A DNA stretch of 64,000 nt, taken from the NCBI GenBank assembly GCA_010093605.1, contig MU004196.1, forward strand, positions 1,379,454 to 1,443,453, read 5' to 3'. The DNA comes from Lophium mytilinum. Taxonomy: Eukaryota > Ascomycota > Dothideomycetes > Mytilinidiales > Mytilinidiaceae. The position numbers were made by a program, and so were the translations under genes. This document shows, piece by piece, positions 46,801 to 57,021 of this stretch. The notes beneath the pieces are model-generated. The model had not been told where the DNA came from. It searched no databases and saw nothing but the letters and a program-made list of their open reading frames with translations. Every line of letters begins with the position of its first letter. Within the stretch, counting starts at the first letter, position 1.

Positions 46801-47409
46801 GCTTCAATGGCGCATATGATAACTCGGCGGAGAAGACTGATTCGAGAGAGGGCGGTTCGGTTCTGAGTCTTATTCTTCACATTTACTCAAATGATGGTAA
46901 GAAGACATTTTTCCGGGCAAACTTGAGAAATCTGGCTTATTTAGTCGCAGACTGCGATCGACTCTGTATCATTTCGTTATTTACATGTCATTATACTATC
47001 AGGATTATCTCGAAGACGCAAATACTGTCAACTTCAAGGTCACGAGTCATTGCAAAGCATATTTGATCTGAGGTCAAGACAGGTGCTCAATTATAGGAAG
47101 TCTTCTCGCAATTTACTCCAGTTCCAGTCTCTGTAGTTTATATCCTTGGATAATAGAACTGAAGAGGGCCAGGATACCATGATCCGAACCACAGCGTAGC
47201 TGTTCGATAGCTTTATCTAACCTCAAACCAGAGAGGAGATGGGAAGAAAAGAATGCCATACTTCATAGGACACCCCGGGAGAGGGGACCCGGAAAAATTA
47301 AAGCTAGGAAGAGAGCCTCGAAGGTGCCGGAAAGATGAAAGGCCAACCACAATAGCCGACGCAAATATGACAATTTGAAGCTGGAGGCGCCACACCGTGT
47401 CATGTAGTT
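43880..47409. other. Long gene desert
   Basis: About 3.5 kb without a supportable gene on either strand. Frames of up to 140 codons exist but have chance-like composition. A perfect palindrome-like word CACCCACCCCTGGGGGTGGG lies near 44.30 kb. No array of the window's repeat cores was seen here. It contains the upstream region of the DUF3433 gene. Confidence 0.45.
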
Positions 47410-48273
47410 TCAACAGTTCTTGAAAACGAAATTGAACTTCTCGCAGGCCACCTTCAAGGCATTCATGTTCTTTCGTGCGCGCTTGCCACCCGTCACTTCG
47501 ACTGTCCACTGGGTGACCTCATCCGTCCGCATCAGCTTGAATATGGCCATGATCTTTTCGAACAAACCCTTCTCCTCTTCGCGCTTTGGACTGGGCTTTG
47601 GTTCTTTCTGTAACGGAGGAACAATGATGTGACCGAGTGCCACAGTCGCGTAGCGCTTTGCGCCTTTCCACTTCACAGCCGACGCCGCAACGAAGATCTC
47701 GACGTGGCGCCTCTGGTGCGTAAGCTGCTGCTCGGTTTCATCATCAGTATGCATTCCTTCGGGCCATAAATCCATGAACATTTATACCCGGGCAAAGTTT
47801 TCGAGGGCGTTACGCTGTGTGGCATGGAATGCCACACCAGATTGACCGTCGGGGTAGTAATTTCCTAGGCGGGCATCCACAAAAGCCTCCACCTCTGACG
47901 ACCCTCCAAGAAACCCTAGAGCCTCTTCGTGGATCTGTTTATTCACACCGAGAATCGCCTGATAGGGCACCTTCTGGCCATACTCGGGGTCTTCGCCAGT
48001 GTATGCCATGACCAAGCCTCCCTCTTCAATGCCGTTGTCGCTAATGTGGTCGGCCTCGCCGGGCGGTCGAACCAGAACAAGCTTGTAGATCATGTTCCTA
48101 ATCTCTCCTGGAAGGCGTAGGAAGCTCGCAGCCTCGGTGGATGCATCTGATTGTGGGCCTCTGGATTGAGCGGCGTCGCTCGACGCTTCACACATGGCTT
48201 GGGCACGGATCCGGTCGGTGTTGCTGGCTCCAAGAGAATCAGCGCCTTCGGTCTTACGAGGGCTCGAATCCAT
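47410..48273 (-). CDS. Family B paralogue B1 (F-box-like), interrupted by an in-frame stop
   Basis: The ATG at 48273 opens a frame with the family B start FLRLPGEIRNMIYKLVL (residues 52-68), the NKQIHEEALGFL motif, and NALENFARV. A TAA at 47782-47784 follows; the same frame then continues with HQRRHVEIFVAASAVKWKG, KRYATVAL, VTQWTVEVTGG and a KVACEKFNFVFKNC end, all of which align with B2. Either the gene is a recent nonsense pseudogene (CAA to TAA would be a RIP-type change) or a 60-nt in-frame intron (GTATAA donor, TACTGATG branch, GAGCAG acceptor) removes the stop and 19 conserved codons. Intact length would be 267-287 aa. Confidence 0.6.
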
Positions 48274-49066
48274 ATTAGAAGCTTACTTGGAGCAAGTTGA
48301 TTGAAGCTGCAGTAAAAGATGAGGTGTTGGTCGGTTGTTATTGGATAGGGTGGGTGTGGTAGGTGTTGTGCGTGGAGACAGTGTGTGGTGTGTCTGTGTT
48401 CAAGGAGACGAGGAGGTTTCTTTATGTGCCTTCGGCAGAAAATTACGGTGGTGAATCGCCCTCGAGACCCGGAGATGGAACCGGCCCCTTTCACTCGCAG
48501 GCCTAGTCGCTCCTACAGCTCCTTGTCCCGTGACAGACCCATCGATCAGTTTTCTTCACAACACCCACTCAAATTGAGGTAAGATCAAGTTTTGTAGGAA
48601 AATCTTCGGAGATTCGGCTTGTTTCGTCGTAGAGTCACTCATCTACTGCTAGGAGTATTGTTAGATTGCAACCCGCGTATCCCCTGAAGAAGCATTGATT
48701 ACTTCTAATATAGCTTGCAAGTGCTTGCTCCGCCCTTTCACCAAGGTTTGTTTCACAGCTTGTTCCAACTGATTGCAATGGATGTTGAAATCGATCAAAC
48801 ATTTCTACTTGTAGTAGAATCACGATCTTGACAGACTTTTGCTCACTCAAGCACATTTATTATAACTTATTATAGGGAAAGAATCGTCAATTTAGCTCAT
48901 CAACCCTGAGCTCGCTATCTTAGCCTAGCTCATACACCCCAGGAGCTTCTGGTAATCCGTCCACAAAGGACGCAAAGTATAGCTTAGTCTACTTCTTTAC
49001 CACTACATGCCACGCTTTGCTGGCAACTTATAGTGTATAAGCAGTATGCTCTCTTCACCCCTCGAA
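48274..49066. other. Intergenic, nothing recognised
   Basis: Upstream region of B1 and downstream region of B2. No gene or repeat seen. Confidence 0.5.
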
Positions 49067-49927
49067 TCAAATATCGCAATCCCGAACATTGAACTTAAAG
49101 CCATGTGCTTCGCACTTGGTCTTAAAGGCATTCACGCTGAGCTGCAGCTCCGTGGACTGATGCGCCAGATTCCCAAAAAAGTCGACCACAATTGTCCACT
49201 GGGTAATCTTGTCAGATTTCATCACATTCAGGACGTCCTCCAGGTGATCCTCGGCCTCTTTTCTCCCCACCACCTCCTCGATGGAAAGGTTACCCTTCTC
49301 GAAGATTTTCTGGTGGAAGATCAAGGCAAGGTAGACCGTGACCCAGCGCTTCTTGCCAATCCACTTCTCCTGGGCTGAGCCCGACACAAAGGTCTCGAGA
49401 TGGCGCCTAAGGAGAGACAGAACCCAGCAGGTGCCCCCACGCTCATCACGCCGTTCGGCATCCTTCTTCCAGACAATTTCGCGCTCGATGTTGACATGGG
49501 CATAATTGAGCAGGCCATTCTGCACGGTCTCATCGATATGTTCGGGCATATCGGGCAGATCGTCGCCCCATGCTTCCAAGTTGACCGCAGCCGTCCGTTC
49601 GAGGGCTGCCGACGCCTCTTGAGAAACCTGCTTGTTGACCTGAAGAAGAGCCAGGCCGGCGACTTTGTCGTCTTCATCTTCGCGGGGCCTCATAGGCTGA
49701 TGATGCGACATGGGAATTGCATGCTCGTACACCATATCACGCAGCTCCTGCGGGAGCTGTAGGAATGGATGGAAGGTGATCAACGGACCTGCGTTTGCCT
49801 TGCGGGCAATCCTACCGGACATCCGAGTAGGTCGAGTCCAGGCTTTGTACTGCTTCTTTACAACCCGTCCGGAAGAGGTCTTGCTGAGGCTCGAAGCCTC
49901 CTTCATGTTGTTCTCACCGCGAGGCAT
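49067..49927 (-). CDS. Family B paralogue B2 (F-box-like), 286 aa
   Basis: ATG at 49927 (upstream the frame is open but lacks ATG). Intronless. A basic N-terminus (KKQYKAWTRPTRMSGRIARK) precedes FLQLPQELRDMVYEHAIP, then VNKQVSQEASAAL, LLNYAHVNIEREIVW, RRHLETFVSG, KRWVTVYLALIF, ITQWTIVVDFFG and a C-terminal KCEAHGFKFNVRDCDI. This order defines family B in the window. The LPxELRxxVY segment is the F-box-like/2EXR-type start common in Dothideomycete multigene families whose function is mostly unknown. It looks complete. Confidence 0.75.
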   Translation of the reverse strand: MPRGENNMKEASSLSKTSSGRVVKKQYKAWTRPTRMSGRIARKANAGPLITFHPFLQLPQELRDMVYEHAIPMSHHQPMRPREDEDDKVAGLALLQVNKQVSQEASAALERTAAVNLEAWGDDLPDMPEHIDETVQNGLLNYAHVNIEREIVWKKDAERRDERGGTCWVLSLLRRHLETFVSGSAQEKWIGKKRWVTVYLALIFHQKIFEKGNLSIEEVVGRKEAEDHLEDVLNVMKSDKITQWTIVVDFFGNLAHQSTELQLSVNAFKTKCEAHGFKFNVRDCDI

Positions 49928-51073
49928 CGTAGTCTTACTGAACTTTTCGGAGACTGTGATCGTGTTGAGCACTTCCGTTGCAGCGGTGCAGTGTTTGCGA
50001 GTTGCTTGTGGTGTTGGGGTGGGGGCAATGTTTTGATCTTTGATGATGTTGATCGAGAGAGGGAGCACGCGGCGTATTTATGGACCTCCCATGTTAGCAC
50101 CGGAGTGAATTACTGGAGGCAACGTCTGCTCACAGAGTCGACATTCTGCGCACTCGGTGCGCAGGTCTTCCTACGCTGGTGAATCATTACAAGCCCCGGT
50201 CCGCTCATATGTTCGACATTGTCAGCCTTCAATGCGAGGGTGTACGAGTAATGCCAGTTATGACATATGTTACCTTATCATCCAACAATACTACAACCCT
50301 GAACTCTTTACGCTTTCACCCCAGCACCTTGACAGAAGTATATGCACCCTCGCTTACCGCCGTTCGAGGTGCCTTAGCCTTCTCAAAAAGTTTCATTAAA
50401 ACGCTGGCTCCTTGTGAGTTCAAATCAGAAGATTTCCACATGCTGAGCATCAGAGTACTTGCCGCCGTCTGTGGGGCCATACACACCATTAACTGTTACG
50501 AGATAAGAAACATAGCCTACACAATTTGCGTCCCAGTACTATATGTGTCTAAACATTGCGCCGTGGCACAGCAGCTGGACATTGACCTCACAATGCTGAT
50601 AAGCTGATATCTACTACTAAGAGGCTGTGGATCGCCAGCAAATTTTGCTTACTCACACTTTCAGACATTGTCACATTACGAGATTAAGACTCTAGGAATG
50701 AGCATGTATAGAATGGACACCAAAGGCCTACGCTTCCTGGAATTCCATAATTGATAAGTCCAGGGGAGGCCCGGGAGTATAATTCTGACCCTAAAACGTT
50801 AGTCTCGATTCGAGTCCTGTAACTCCTTACGTCAAAATATTTGTGAAAAAGTAGGTCCAGGGGCATCCAGAGAAGCAATTCGTTCTCGAAGCCCTAGTCT
50901 CAGATTAGAGCCCGTAGCTCATGGCATGTAAGAAATCCGAAAAGAATGAGTGCAGGGGCATCCCAAGAGCCCAGCTTCACCTCAAAATCACATTGCTTTA
51001 CGGCAGATTCATGCCCTCGAGATGTTACAGCACGTGCTGCCGTGCTCTACACCTACATTCATGCTTCCCCCCT
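49928..51073. other. Intergenic with short tandem repeat
   Basis: No gene supported. Three units with CAGGGG(C/A) cores start at 50761, 50858 and 50954 (spacing 97 and 96 bp), each followed by an AGAGCCC/CCTAGTCTC-type block. The remainder is AT-richer non-coding sequence. Confidence 0.5.
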
Positions 51074-51895
51074 CTAGATCACACATGCATACGGCGCCAC
51101 GACGTACCCAAATCCGTCCTTCTCGCATCCTTCCTTGATCCACCTCACCAGAGAGCTTGGCACGATGCCAGGAGCCGGCACCTTGAGGATCCACCGGATG
51201 GTGGTGTTGGTTTCCATCATGAGCTGGAAGCACCGCTTCCATCCCGCGACAGCCTTCCAATTCACCCGCACAAAACCCCCCCGTCCGAACATATACTCCA
51301 GTTTGTACCAATGCCACGTACAGAAGTCCAGCGTCACCTCACGCTCAAGGGCGTTGTAGGTGGTAGTAGAAACGGCAACAATACTACCAAGCGTCTCCTC
51401 TACTGGCGTTATGCTGTCCATCCAACTGAATATTGATTCCGGACAAAGAACGGAAATCTCAATCTTTCTGAAATTCTCGATAGCCTCTTTCGTCATAGCC
51501 AGCTGTCCCCTATTAGGCCGTGCTACATCGTCCCTTTCGACGCAAACGGGGAGCCGGCACGTCGCTCTTCGTGCCAGCATAGCTGCGGTTTCGTCGTGGA
51601 TTTGACGGTTGACAGCCAGGAGGGCAAACCGCTCAGGCTGCTTGGAATTGACTAGTTCGTGCGCGGTGGCAGGGGTGAAGGTCGCGTTGGGTTCGAGTAC
51701 CAGTTCGTAGACGGCGTTGCGAAGTTCTCCCGGGAGCTCGAGGAACTTCGTGAATGATTCGGTTGGGTTTCGTGTGCGGAGTCGCTCGGCGGCTGCGGCT
51801 TTGCGTGCTTTGTTTGCTCGTTTTGCTTTGCGGGCTTTCGCGGCGCGGGCCATTCCGATTTTTCTATCGCGCTTACGCTTTGTCTGGGACGGCAT
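51074..51895 (-). CDS. Family B paralogue B3 (F-box-like), 273 aa
   Basis: The start at 51895 (MPSQTKRKRDRKIG) is preferred; an in-frame ATG at 52036 would add 47 residues of Pro-rich sequence. A lysine/arginine/alanine-rich N-terminus (KARKAKRANKARKAAAAERL) could be a nuclear localisation signal. Then FLELPGELRNAVYELVL, LLAVNRQIHDETAAML, EAIENFRKIEISV, a beta-rich middle, and TIRWILKVPAPG in place of the usual QWTIxV. Intronless. It is the most diverged of the tandem members in the middle third. Function unknown beyond the F-box-like start. Confidence 0.75.
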   Translation of the reverse strand: MPSQTKRKRDRKIGMARAAKARKAKRANKARKAAAAERLRTRNPTESFTKFLELPGELRNAVYELVLEPNATFTPATAHELVNSKQPERFALLAVNRQIHDETAAMLARRATCRLPVCVERDDVARPNRGQLAMTKEAIENFRKIEISVLCPESIFSWMDSITPVEETLGSIVAVSTTTYNALEREVTLDFCTWHWYKLEYMFGRGGFVRVNWKAVAGWKRCFQLMMETNTTIRWILKVPAPGIVPSSLVRWIKEGCEKDGFGYVVAPYACVI

Positions 51896-52337
51896 CTTTG
51901 GGGTGGAGGAAGAGCAAAGCTGCGGAAAGATCTTGTAATTGATGCAAGAAGCGCGTTGGATGATGGCACGACTTATGGGTAGTGGTGGAGGTATGGGGGG
52001 AGGCTTAGGCAGAGTGCAGGTAAACGGTAGCTTCATTGGATCTGTAGCTTTATTCGTAGAACAGTAGGTATGTGCTAGGAGTGAAAGGTCGTGTGAATGC
52101 GCATCTCGCACTACTGAATGGTGAATTAGTGACTCCCGAAGTGCCTTCGGTTCGAAGAAAGGACGGTATCTTGGAAGTTCTTAACTTCCTGCGTTATTCG
52201 ATGTCAGGCAAGTTCCGAAAAGTACATGCTTGAGAAGATCTCTGGACTTTAGACAAGGTCGTCTTCCAATTCGGGCTGTTTGTCGTCTATGGTGGCTCCT
52301 TACGCCGTCAAGGTATATGCACCGAGGACATCGTCCT

Positions 52338-52921
52338 CAGGGCTCGGAATCAACCGATCGATCGATCAGGCCTCTCAATATCAATCGAATCGACTGCTTA
52401 ATCAGCAGAGGCCCAGATCAATCAAATCAATCGAATCAATTGATTCATCATCGAAGAATCGACATGGTTAAAGGTATTTAAAGGCTTAGCGCAGCGCGTA
52501 GGTAGTATCAAGGTATTTACTTAGAAATAATATTTTTTTAGTTAATATCTAAATCCCTATAAGAGGCTCCTTTAAACTCTTTCTAATTATTAGTAGTAGT
52601 TAATAATAATGCGGCGGTATAGTACTACTCTATTAGAAAGACACGTAATAGGAGAGGCACCTCTATAGTCACGTAAGGCAGAGTCACGTGATATAGTACT
52701 TACATAATATTATATCCCGGCGAAGCACGGCCAATAAACCGCGTCTTAAGCAGCTAAAGTGCTATTATATTTACACCTTCAACCATGTTGCTTTCAATTG
52801 ATTAGGCCTCCTGAAATCAATCAATTGAACCTTTTCCAGACGGCTGATCAATTAATCGAATTGCCAAGACTTCGATTGATTTCGATCAACCGTTCGATTG
52901 GTTAATTGATTCCGAGCCCTG
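52338..52921. mobile_element. Non-autonomous hAT-type MITE, 584 bp
   Basis: Both ends carry a perfect 16-bp terminal inverted repeat CAGGGCTCGGAATCAA. The element is flanked by a perfect 8-bp target duplication ATCGTCCT (52330-52337 and 52922-52929). An 8-bp duplication and a CAGGG start are typical of the hAT superfamily. The subterminal 120 bp on each side are full of AATCGA/TCGATT words in opposite orientation and end at CATGGTT/AACCATG. The centre (52.50-52.75 kb) is very AT-rich with TA-rich words, resembling RIP-affected DNA. It encodes no transposase. The intact ends and duplication suggest a fairly recent insertion. Confidence 0.88.
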
Positions 52922-52929
52922 ATCGTCCT

Positions 52930-53394
52930 CCATGAGTCGATCGAAGGCATTCGCATTTACGTCTGTTTGTGGTTTGGCCATAGTTTCGTGCGTCACGTGG
53001 GGTCCGTAACCATGGGTTGAGCGTTCGAGGCGTGGTTGATCCTCGGTTAGAAGTGGTCGTTTGGTCGAGGTAACGTAAACAATAGCCGTATCGCGATAAG
53101 ATGAGTGGAAAGAGGAAGTAGTGAAATTTTCGGTGTAGAAAATATTTCTGGTGCGTCATTGGAAAAGAGCGTACGAAAGGAGGAAAGAAGTTTCAGCCTG
53201 TAGGCATAATATCATGGTCTAGGCAGTGAGATTAGAAGTCTGTATAGGACCGAGATAAAAGCTGGGCATACCTTGCAACTGCTTGCGGTACACCGATAGG
53301 CTTCAAAACACAACAAGAAATGTAAGGGCTGACGCAGGAGAGATTATTTGACCTAACAAATACTTGCTAGCTAGGGAGCTCCTTACACTGGTGT
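52930..53394. other. Intergenic, nothing recognised
   Basis: Between the MITE and the 3' end of the 586-aa F-box gene. No gene seen. Confidence 0.5.
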
Positions 53395-55155
53395 CTAACG
53401 AGCAGCCGGAGCAAGCCTGGAGCCGGAGCAGTATACCGGTGTGCCCTCGAACGGCGCCACCAACTCCTCCAACCTCTTCTCCAACCCCTCTTCCCCCTTC
53501 TCATACGTGAAGACCGTCTTCGGAGGCCCCTGATTATTGATACACTCATTCCACCGTACATCCTCATCCCAACCCCACCGCATCTCCTCCGACTCCCCCT
53601 TATACGGGACATCACCCGCCGTACTTATCAACGTCACCTGCACCCCGTACCCATCCGCCAGCCGCATGAACGCGACAATATCCACCCCCCACTTCTCCAG
53701 CACCGCGATCTTACCTTCGAGCTTCAGCCTCGTTAGACCGGGAAAACAACGCGCTTTCATCACCAGAACCTCTTCAAGCGCGGTGAAAAGGTGCCGCGTC
53801 ACGAACCCCGTGATCTGCTCCCCATAGCCCAGCGCCCCAAGATCCCGTACATGCGTAATCCACAGCTCCTCCAGCGCGGGCGGCAGCGCGCGCCACAGCT
53901 TTGCGCGGTAGTCCGTGACTGCGGCACCCTGCGTCCCCTCCGGCGGCGGCGAGAACAGCCCATCATGGCCCCACACGAACACGGGCGCGAACTTGAGCTG
54001 CCGGAGCGCGGTAAAGTGCGTGAATTGCAGCGCACACGGCGTCTCCTCGTCGTGGTCTTGCGTGTCCTGGTACGGGTAGTAGTCCTCGTGGGAGAGGGCG
54101 AGCGCGGTCAGGTGCGGCGCGTGCGGGCCAAGCGCAGCGAGGATCTTCTCGTGTTGGACGGGAGTCCAGGCCCAGGAGCAGCCGATCTCGTACATGAAAG
54201 TTTTCAGGGAGCCGGGGGTGGCGATGCGGAGGACACGAAGGAGGTCGGGGGAGTAGATCTTGCTGGCGCGCACCTCGATGAATTCGACAGGTGACGATTC
54301 GGGCGGGATGGCGGCGAGGATGTCGTGAACGGCGTCTTGGCCTTCTACTCCGACGCGGTAGGTGTAGAGATGGCGTAGCGCCGGGAGGGCGAGGGCGCCG
54401 AAGAAAAAATCGGGTTGGTTGGGATACTTGTCGTCTTCGCCGGCCATGAAAACGTCGGTGAGGGATGCGAAGGGGGTGGGGCAGTTGGGATGGTCGCTGC
54501 CTGGTGACGTGTGTAATCGATTCTTGTGTAGGCTGAGGCGCTGGAATATACGGAGCATGTAGCTGTTTGGGTCAGAGTAATCTGGGCTTAGGTCTAATTT
54601 ACGGAGTTTGGGAAGCCCGGCCAGGAGTAATGCTAGCACGGCGCCTTCGTCACGTCCATTCTTGACGTCCTCGAACCAAGCGGTGGCTTCCTCGTCGTCC
54701 TTTGCATACTCGGCGACCCTGGCTCTGATAATGCTGTGGAGATCACCATGCTCCGGCCAATTGATTCTGTGGTCTTTATATTCAGGTTTGTCACGGTCGA
54801 GGAAGGGTGCAGGAGCAGCGGCCTTCTCATCCCAAGAGCCTCGAATGGAGAATGACCGGACCAGGGCTGCGTGAGAGGGAGATTGCCACATGTGGAGAGT
54901 GAGCGGGAGAAGATGTCTCAGCCCTACTCCGAATTCGATGTATTCAAGGAAGATATCGGAGTAGAGGTGCGGCGTTGCAATCCTACTGATCTTTTTGTTG
55001 GTCAAGCAAAGTGCGGCTAGGCCTGAAAACTTAGGGGACTCTGGCTTCGGGCTCCTTGGTTCGTAGCGGAGCCATGGTTCTGGACGCAGAGGGACGAATT
55101 GGACTATGCGGTCGATAAGCTCCTCAGATAGAGAGCCATCGAGGGAGAAGGGCAT
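53395..55155 (-). CDS. F-box/leucine-rich-type protein, 586 aa
   Basis: Intronless, ATG at 55155. The N-terminus has an F-box-like domain (about residues 8-65: LSEELIDRIVQFVPL, then LAALCLTNKKISRIATPHLY SDI), the usual layout of ascomycete F-box proteins that recruit substrates to SCF ubiquitin ligases. The rest contains irregular leucine-rich segments (LLAGLPKLRKLDLSPDY, ALPALRHLYTYRV, FTALRQLKFAPVF, ALEELWITHVRDL) consistent with a degenerate LRR solenoid. No membrane segment. It appears complete. Substrate unknown. Divergent from the zinc protein gene, 661 bp apart. Confidence 0.85.
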   Translation of the reverse strand: MPFSLDGSLSEELIDRIVQFVPLRPEPWLRYEPRSPKPESPKFSGLAALCLTNKKISRIATPHLYSDIFLEYIEFGVGLRHLLPLTLHMWQSPSHAALVRSFSIRGSWDEKAAAPAPFLDRDKPEYKDHRINWPEHGDLHSIIRARVAEYAKDDEEATAWFEDVKNGRDEGAVLALLLAGLPKLRKLDLSPDYSDPNSYMLRIFQRLSLHKNRLHTSPGSDHPNCPTPFASLTDVFMAGEDDKYPNQPDFFFGALALPALRHLYTYRVGVEGQDAVHDILAAIPPESSPVEFIEVRASKIYSPDLLRVLRIATPGSLKTFMYEIGCSWAWTPVQHEKILAALGPHAPHLTALALSHEDYYPYQDTQDHDEETPCALQFTHFTALRQLKFAPVFVWGHDGLFSPPPEGTQGAAVTDYRAKLWRALPPALEELWITHVRDLGALGYGEQITGFVTRHLFTALEEVLVMKARCFPGLTRLKLEGKIAVLEKWGVDIVAFMRLADGYGVQVTLISTAGDVPYKGESEEMRWGWDEDVRWNECINNQGPPKTVFTYEKGEEGLEKRLEELVAPFEGTPVYCSGSRLAPAAR

Positions 55156-55816
55156 TGCGGGTAGAAGAGATGAAAGGGTAGAAGAGAATGGAAAGAATTG
55201 ACTATGGAAGCCGTGTGTGGAATGGAAAATGAAGCTCTGGGCTGGTTGATATAGGTGACTTGGGAAAAGAGTGGCAATGGAGGATGTGCGGGAGCTGAAG
55301 GCAACGGTGGGTCCGGCGCGATCGACGGGGATGCTGCCTGCTTCTTAGCAGCGTTGCGACTGGGCATCTCACAAAGATTACGGCAGATATTCTGGCCATC
55401 ATCATCTAGCCCTGATGCCGGCAGGATGGCGATTCGGAGAGTAGCTCTGCCTAACATCTTACCATCGATAGGAGGAGAATTTGGGGGCCGATCGTCTCGC
55501 CGAGCGAGCTGATATTCTAAAGCAAGATCCTGACAAGGGGAGGATGAACTGCAAGCGGCCTCTACAGAATGTTGCTTCAGTATCAGATGCAATGCGGATG
55601 ATGCATCGTTATAGACGAGGGATGGTGTTGAGGTCCTAACGCTATTGGTTGCGGGTGTGCTTGCTGCATAAATCTGCGAAGGTTGTGCAGTGCAGGTGCC
55701 AAGGCTCGTAAAAAACGCAGGCAGGCAGCCCAACTTCAACCTCATCTCGCCGCTCTTCACTCCACCAACAACCACAACCTCCTCCAGACAACACCCACAA
55801 CCCACAACCCGCAACC
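55156..55816. promoter_or_regulatory. Divergent intergenic region (F-box gene / zinc protein)
   Basis: A 661-bp interval between two ATGs pointing away from each other, so it must hold both promoters. A CA-rich stretch (CACAACCACAACC type) lies just 5' of the zinc protein start, as is common for leaders of highly expressed fungal genes. No specific factor site is claimed. A 236-codon minus-strand frame here is probably spurious. Confidence 0.45.
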
Positions 55817-56235
55817 ATGCCTATCTCAAAGAAAGACCGCGTACGGTGCCCTCTTCTTTCCTCTCACTCTCTCACTAACATCTCCCAGCGCACCCGCGAG
55901 CACAAGAAGGGCGACGCAGCAGGCACCCGCGCCGCCGTCCGCCCCAACGGCACACCAGTCAAGGCCCCGAAGCCCACGAGCATCGTACGTCCTCTTTATA
56001 TATTCAAACATCATACCTATTTTCTAAACTTCGTCTTCCTCTTTTCGCCGTGATTATCAGATTAGGCTACAGGTTGGGCTCTGCTGACCGCTAACTATTC
56101 TAGTGCCAAAACTGCCGCAAAGAAATTGTCAGCACCATGCGCGTCCAGCTCGAAGACCACGCCTCCACCCACTCCGGCGAGTGGACCAAGGAGAAGTGCT
56201 GGCCGAACGACTTCCCGACCGAAGCCACCACCTGA
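55817..56235 (+). CDS. Small At2g23090-like zinc-binding protein, 83 aa
   Basis: Exons 55817-55840, 55889-55984 and 56104-56235, with phase-0 introns of 48 and 119 nt. The product starts MPISKKDRRTREHKKGDA, a basic 4F5/SERF-like N-terminus, and ends with a zinc motif CQNCRKEI, then QLEDHASTHSGEW (C-x2-C...H-x3-H). This pairing is the conserved eukaryotic At2g23090/ZNF706-like small protein; fungal copies are about 80-85 aa, so it looks complete. A role in translation or nucleolar function has been suggested for relatives, not established here. All splice sites are canonical (GTACG donors, CAG/TAG acceptors). Confidence 0.88.
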
Positions 56236-57021
56236 ACAATGCCTGCGTTGCAGTCTGAAGGGACTTTTCGAGGGACTGGCGAGACACATACATGGTCATT
56301 TCGAGCGGATATGACATGATGAATGAGACGAGATTGGCGTTTGCTGACGATTGTTATCGGGAATACAGATGAGGCGATACCAGCAGAAATGAGAATGGCT
56401 TAGACGATACCAGTGGAGATATGGAGCATACGGCGTTAGTAGTACCCGCTACGGCGTTTATCAACTACTCTATATCATGGCATTCGCAGTATGTGAACGG
56501 TTTGAATACGCGTCTGAGTAACATCTACACTGTGAGTCAGGAGCACAAAGGTGAGTGGCGTGGCTTTGTTCTATATCTGAATTTAGATTGTGAGACTTTT
56601 TCTCTCTCTCTATCGCCCTCTAACAGCTACTAATCTTAGGTGAATAAGTTAGGTGCATTCCGTCCTTACTTTCTATTCAATGTTTCTTCTAGAATGTTTT
56701 CTTCAATGCCCAGATGCGTATAGTATACGAGCCCTCCCCCTTGAGAATCTCTATAAATCGACTTCAATTTCCCCACCCCCCTCAAGAATTTCTAGGATCA
56801 ACTTCAATCTTCTCTTCCATGACCTGAACTCATTCTCTAGACTACAGTCGTGTCAAAAGTTCCATTTCTAGTCCGCGTCACGTGATATAACCATGATTTA
56901 TAAGCCTCTACCCCGTGCCGTGTGTACGCCCTATGTGTACTCCCACGGTAAAATTATCCATAAAGTCTCGCCCAACTTTCGAACACTCGCCCACATCCTC
57001 AGATCACACGTTCTTCATACA
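56236..57021. other. Intergenic, nothing recognised
   Basis: 3' region of the zinc protein and 5' region of the epoxide hydrolase. Contains a CT-rich run near 56.60 kb; no gene seen. Confidence 0.5.

Noticed and set aside
53791-54294. 167-codon + strand frame
   Set aside because: Antisense to the well-supported 586-aa F-box gene; a GC-driven shadow.
55104-55814. 236-codon minus-strand frame
   Set aside because: It overlaps the start of the F-box gene and its promoter, has low-complexity Pro/Ser content, and lies antisense to the zinc protein leader.
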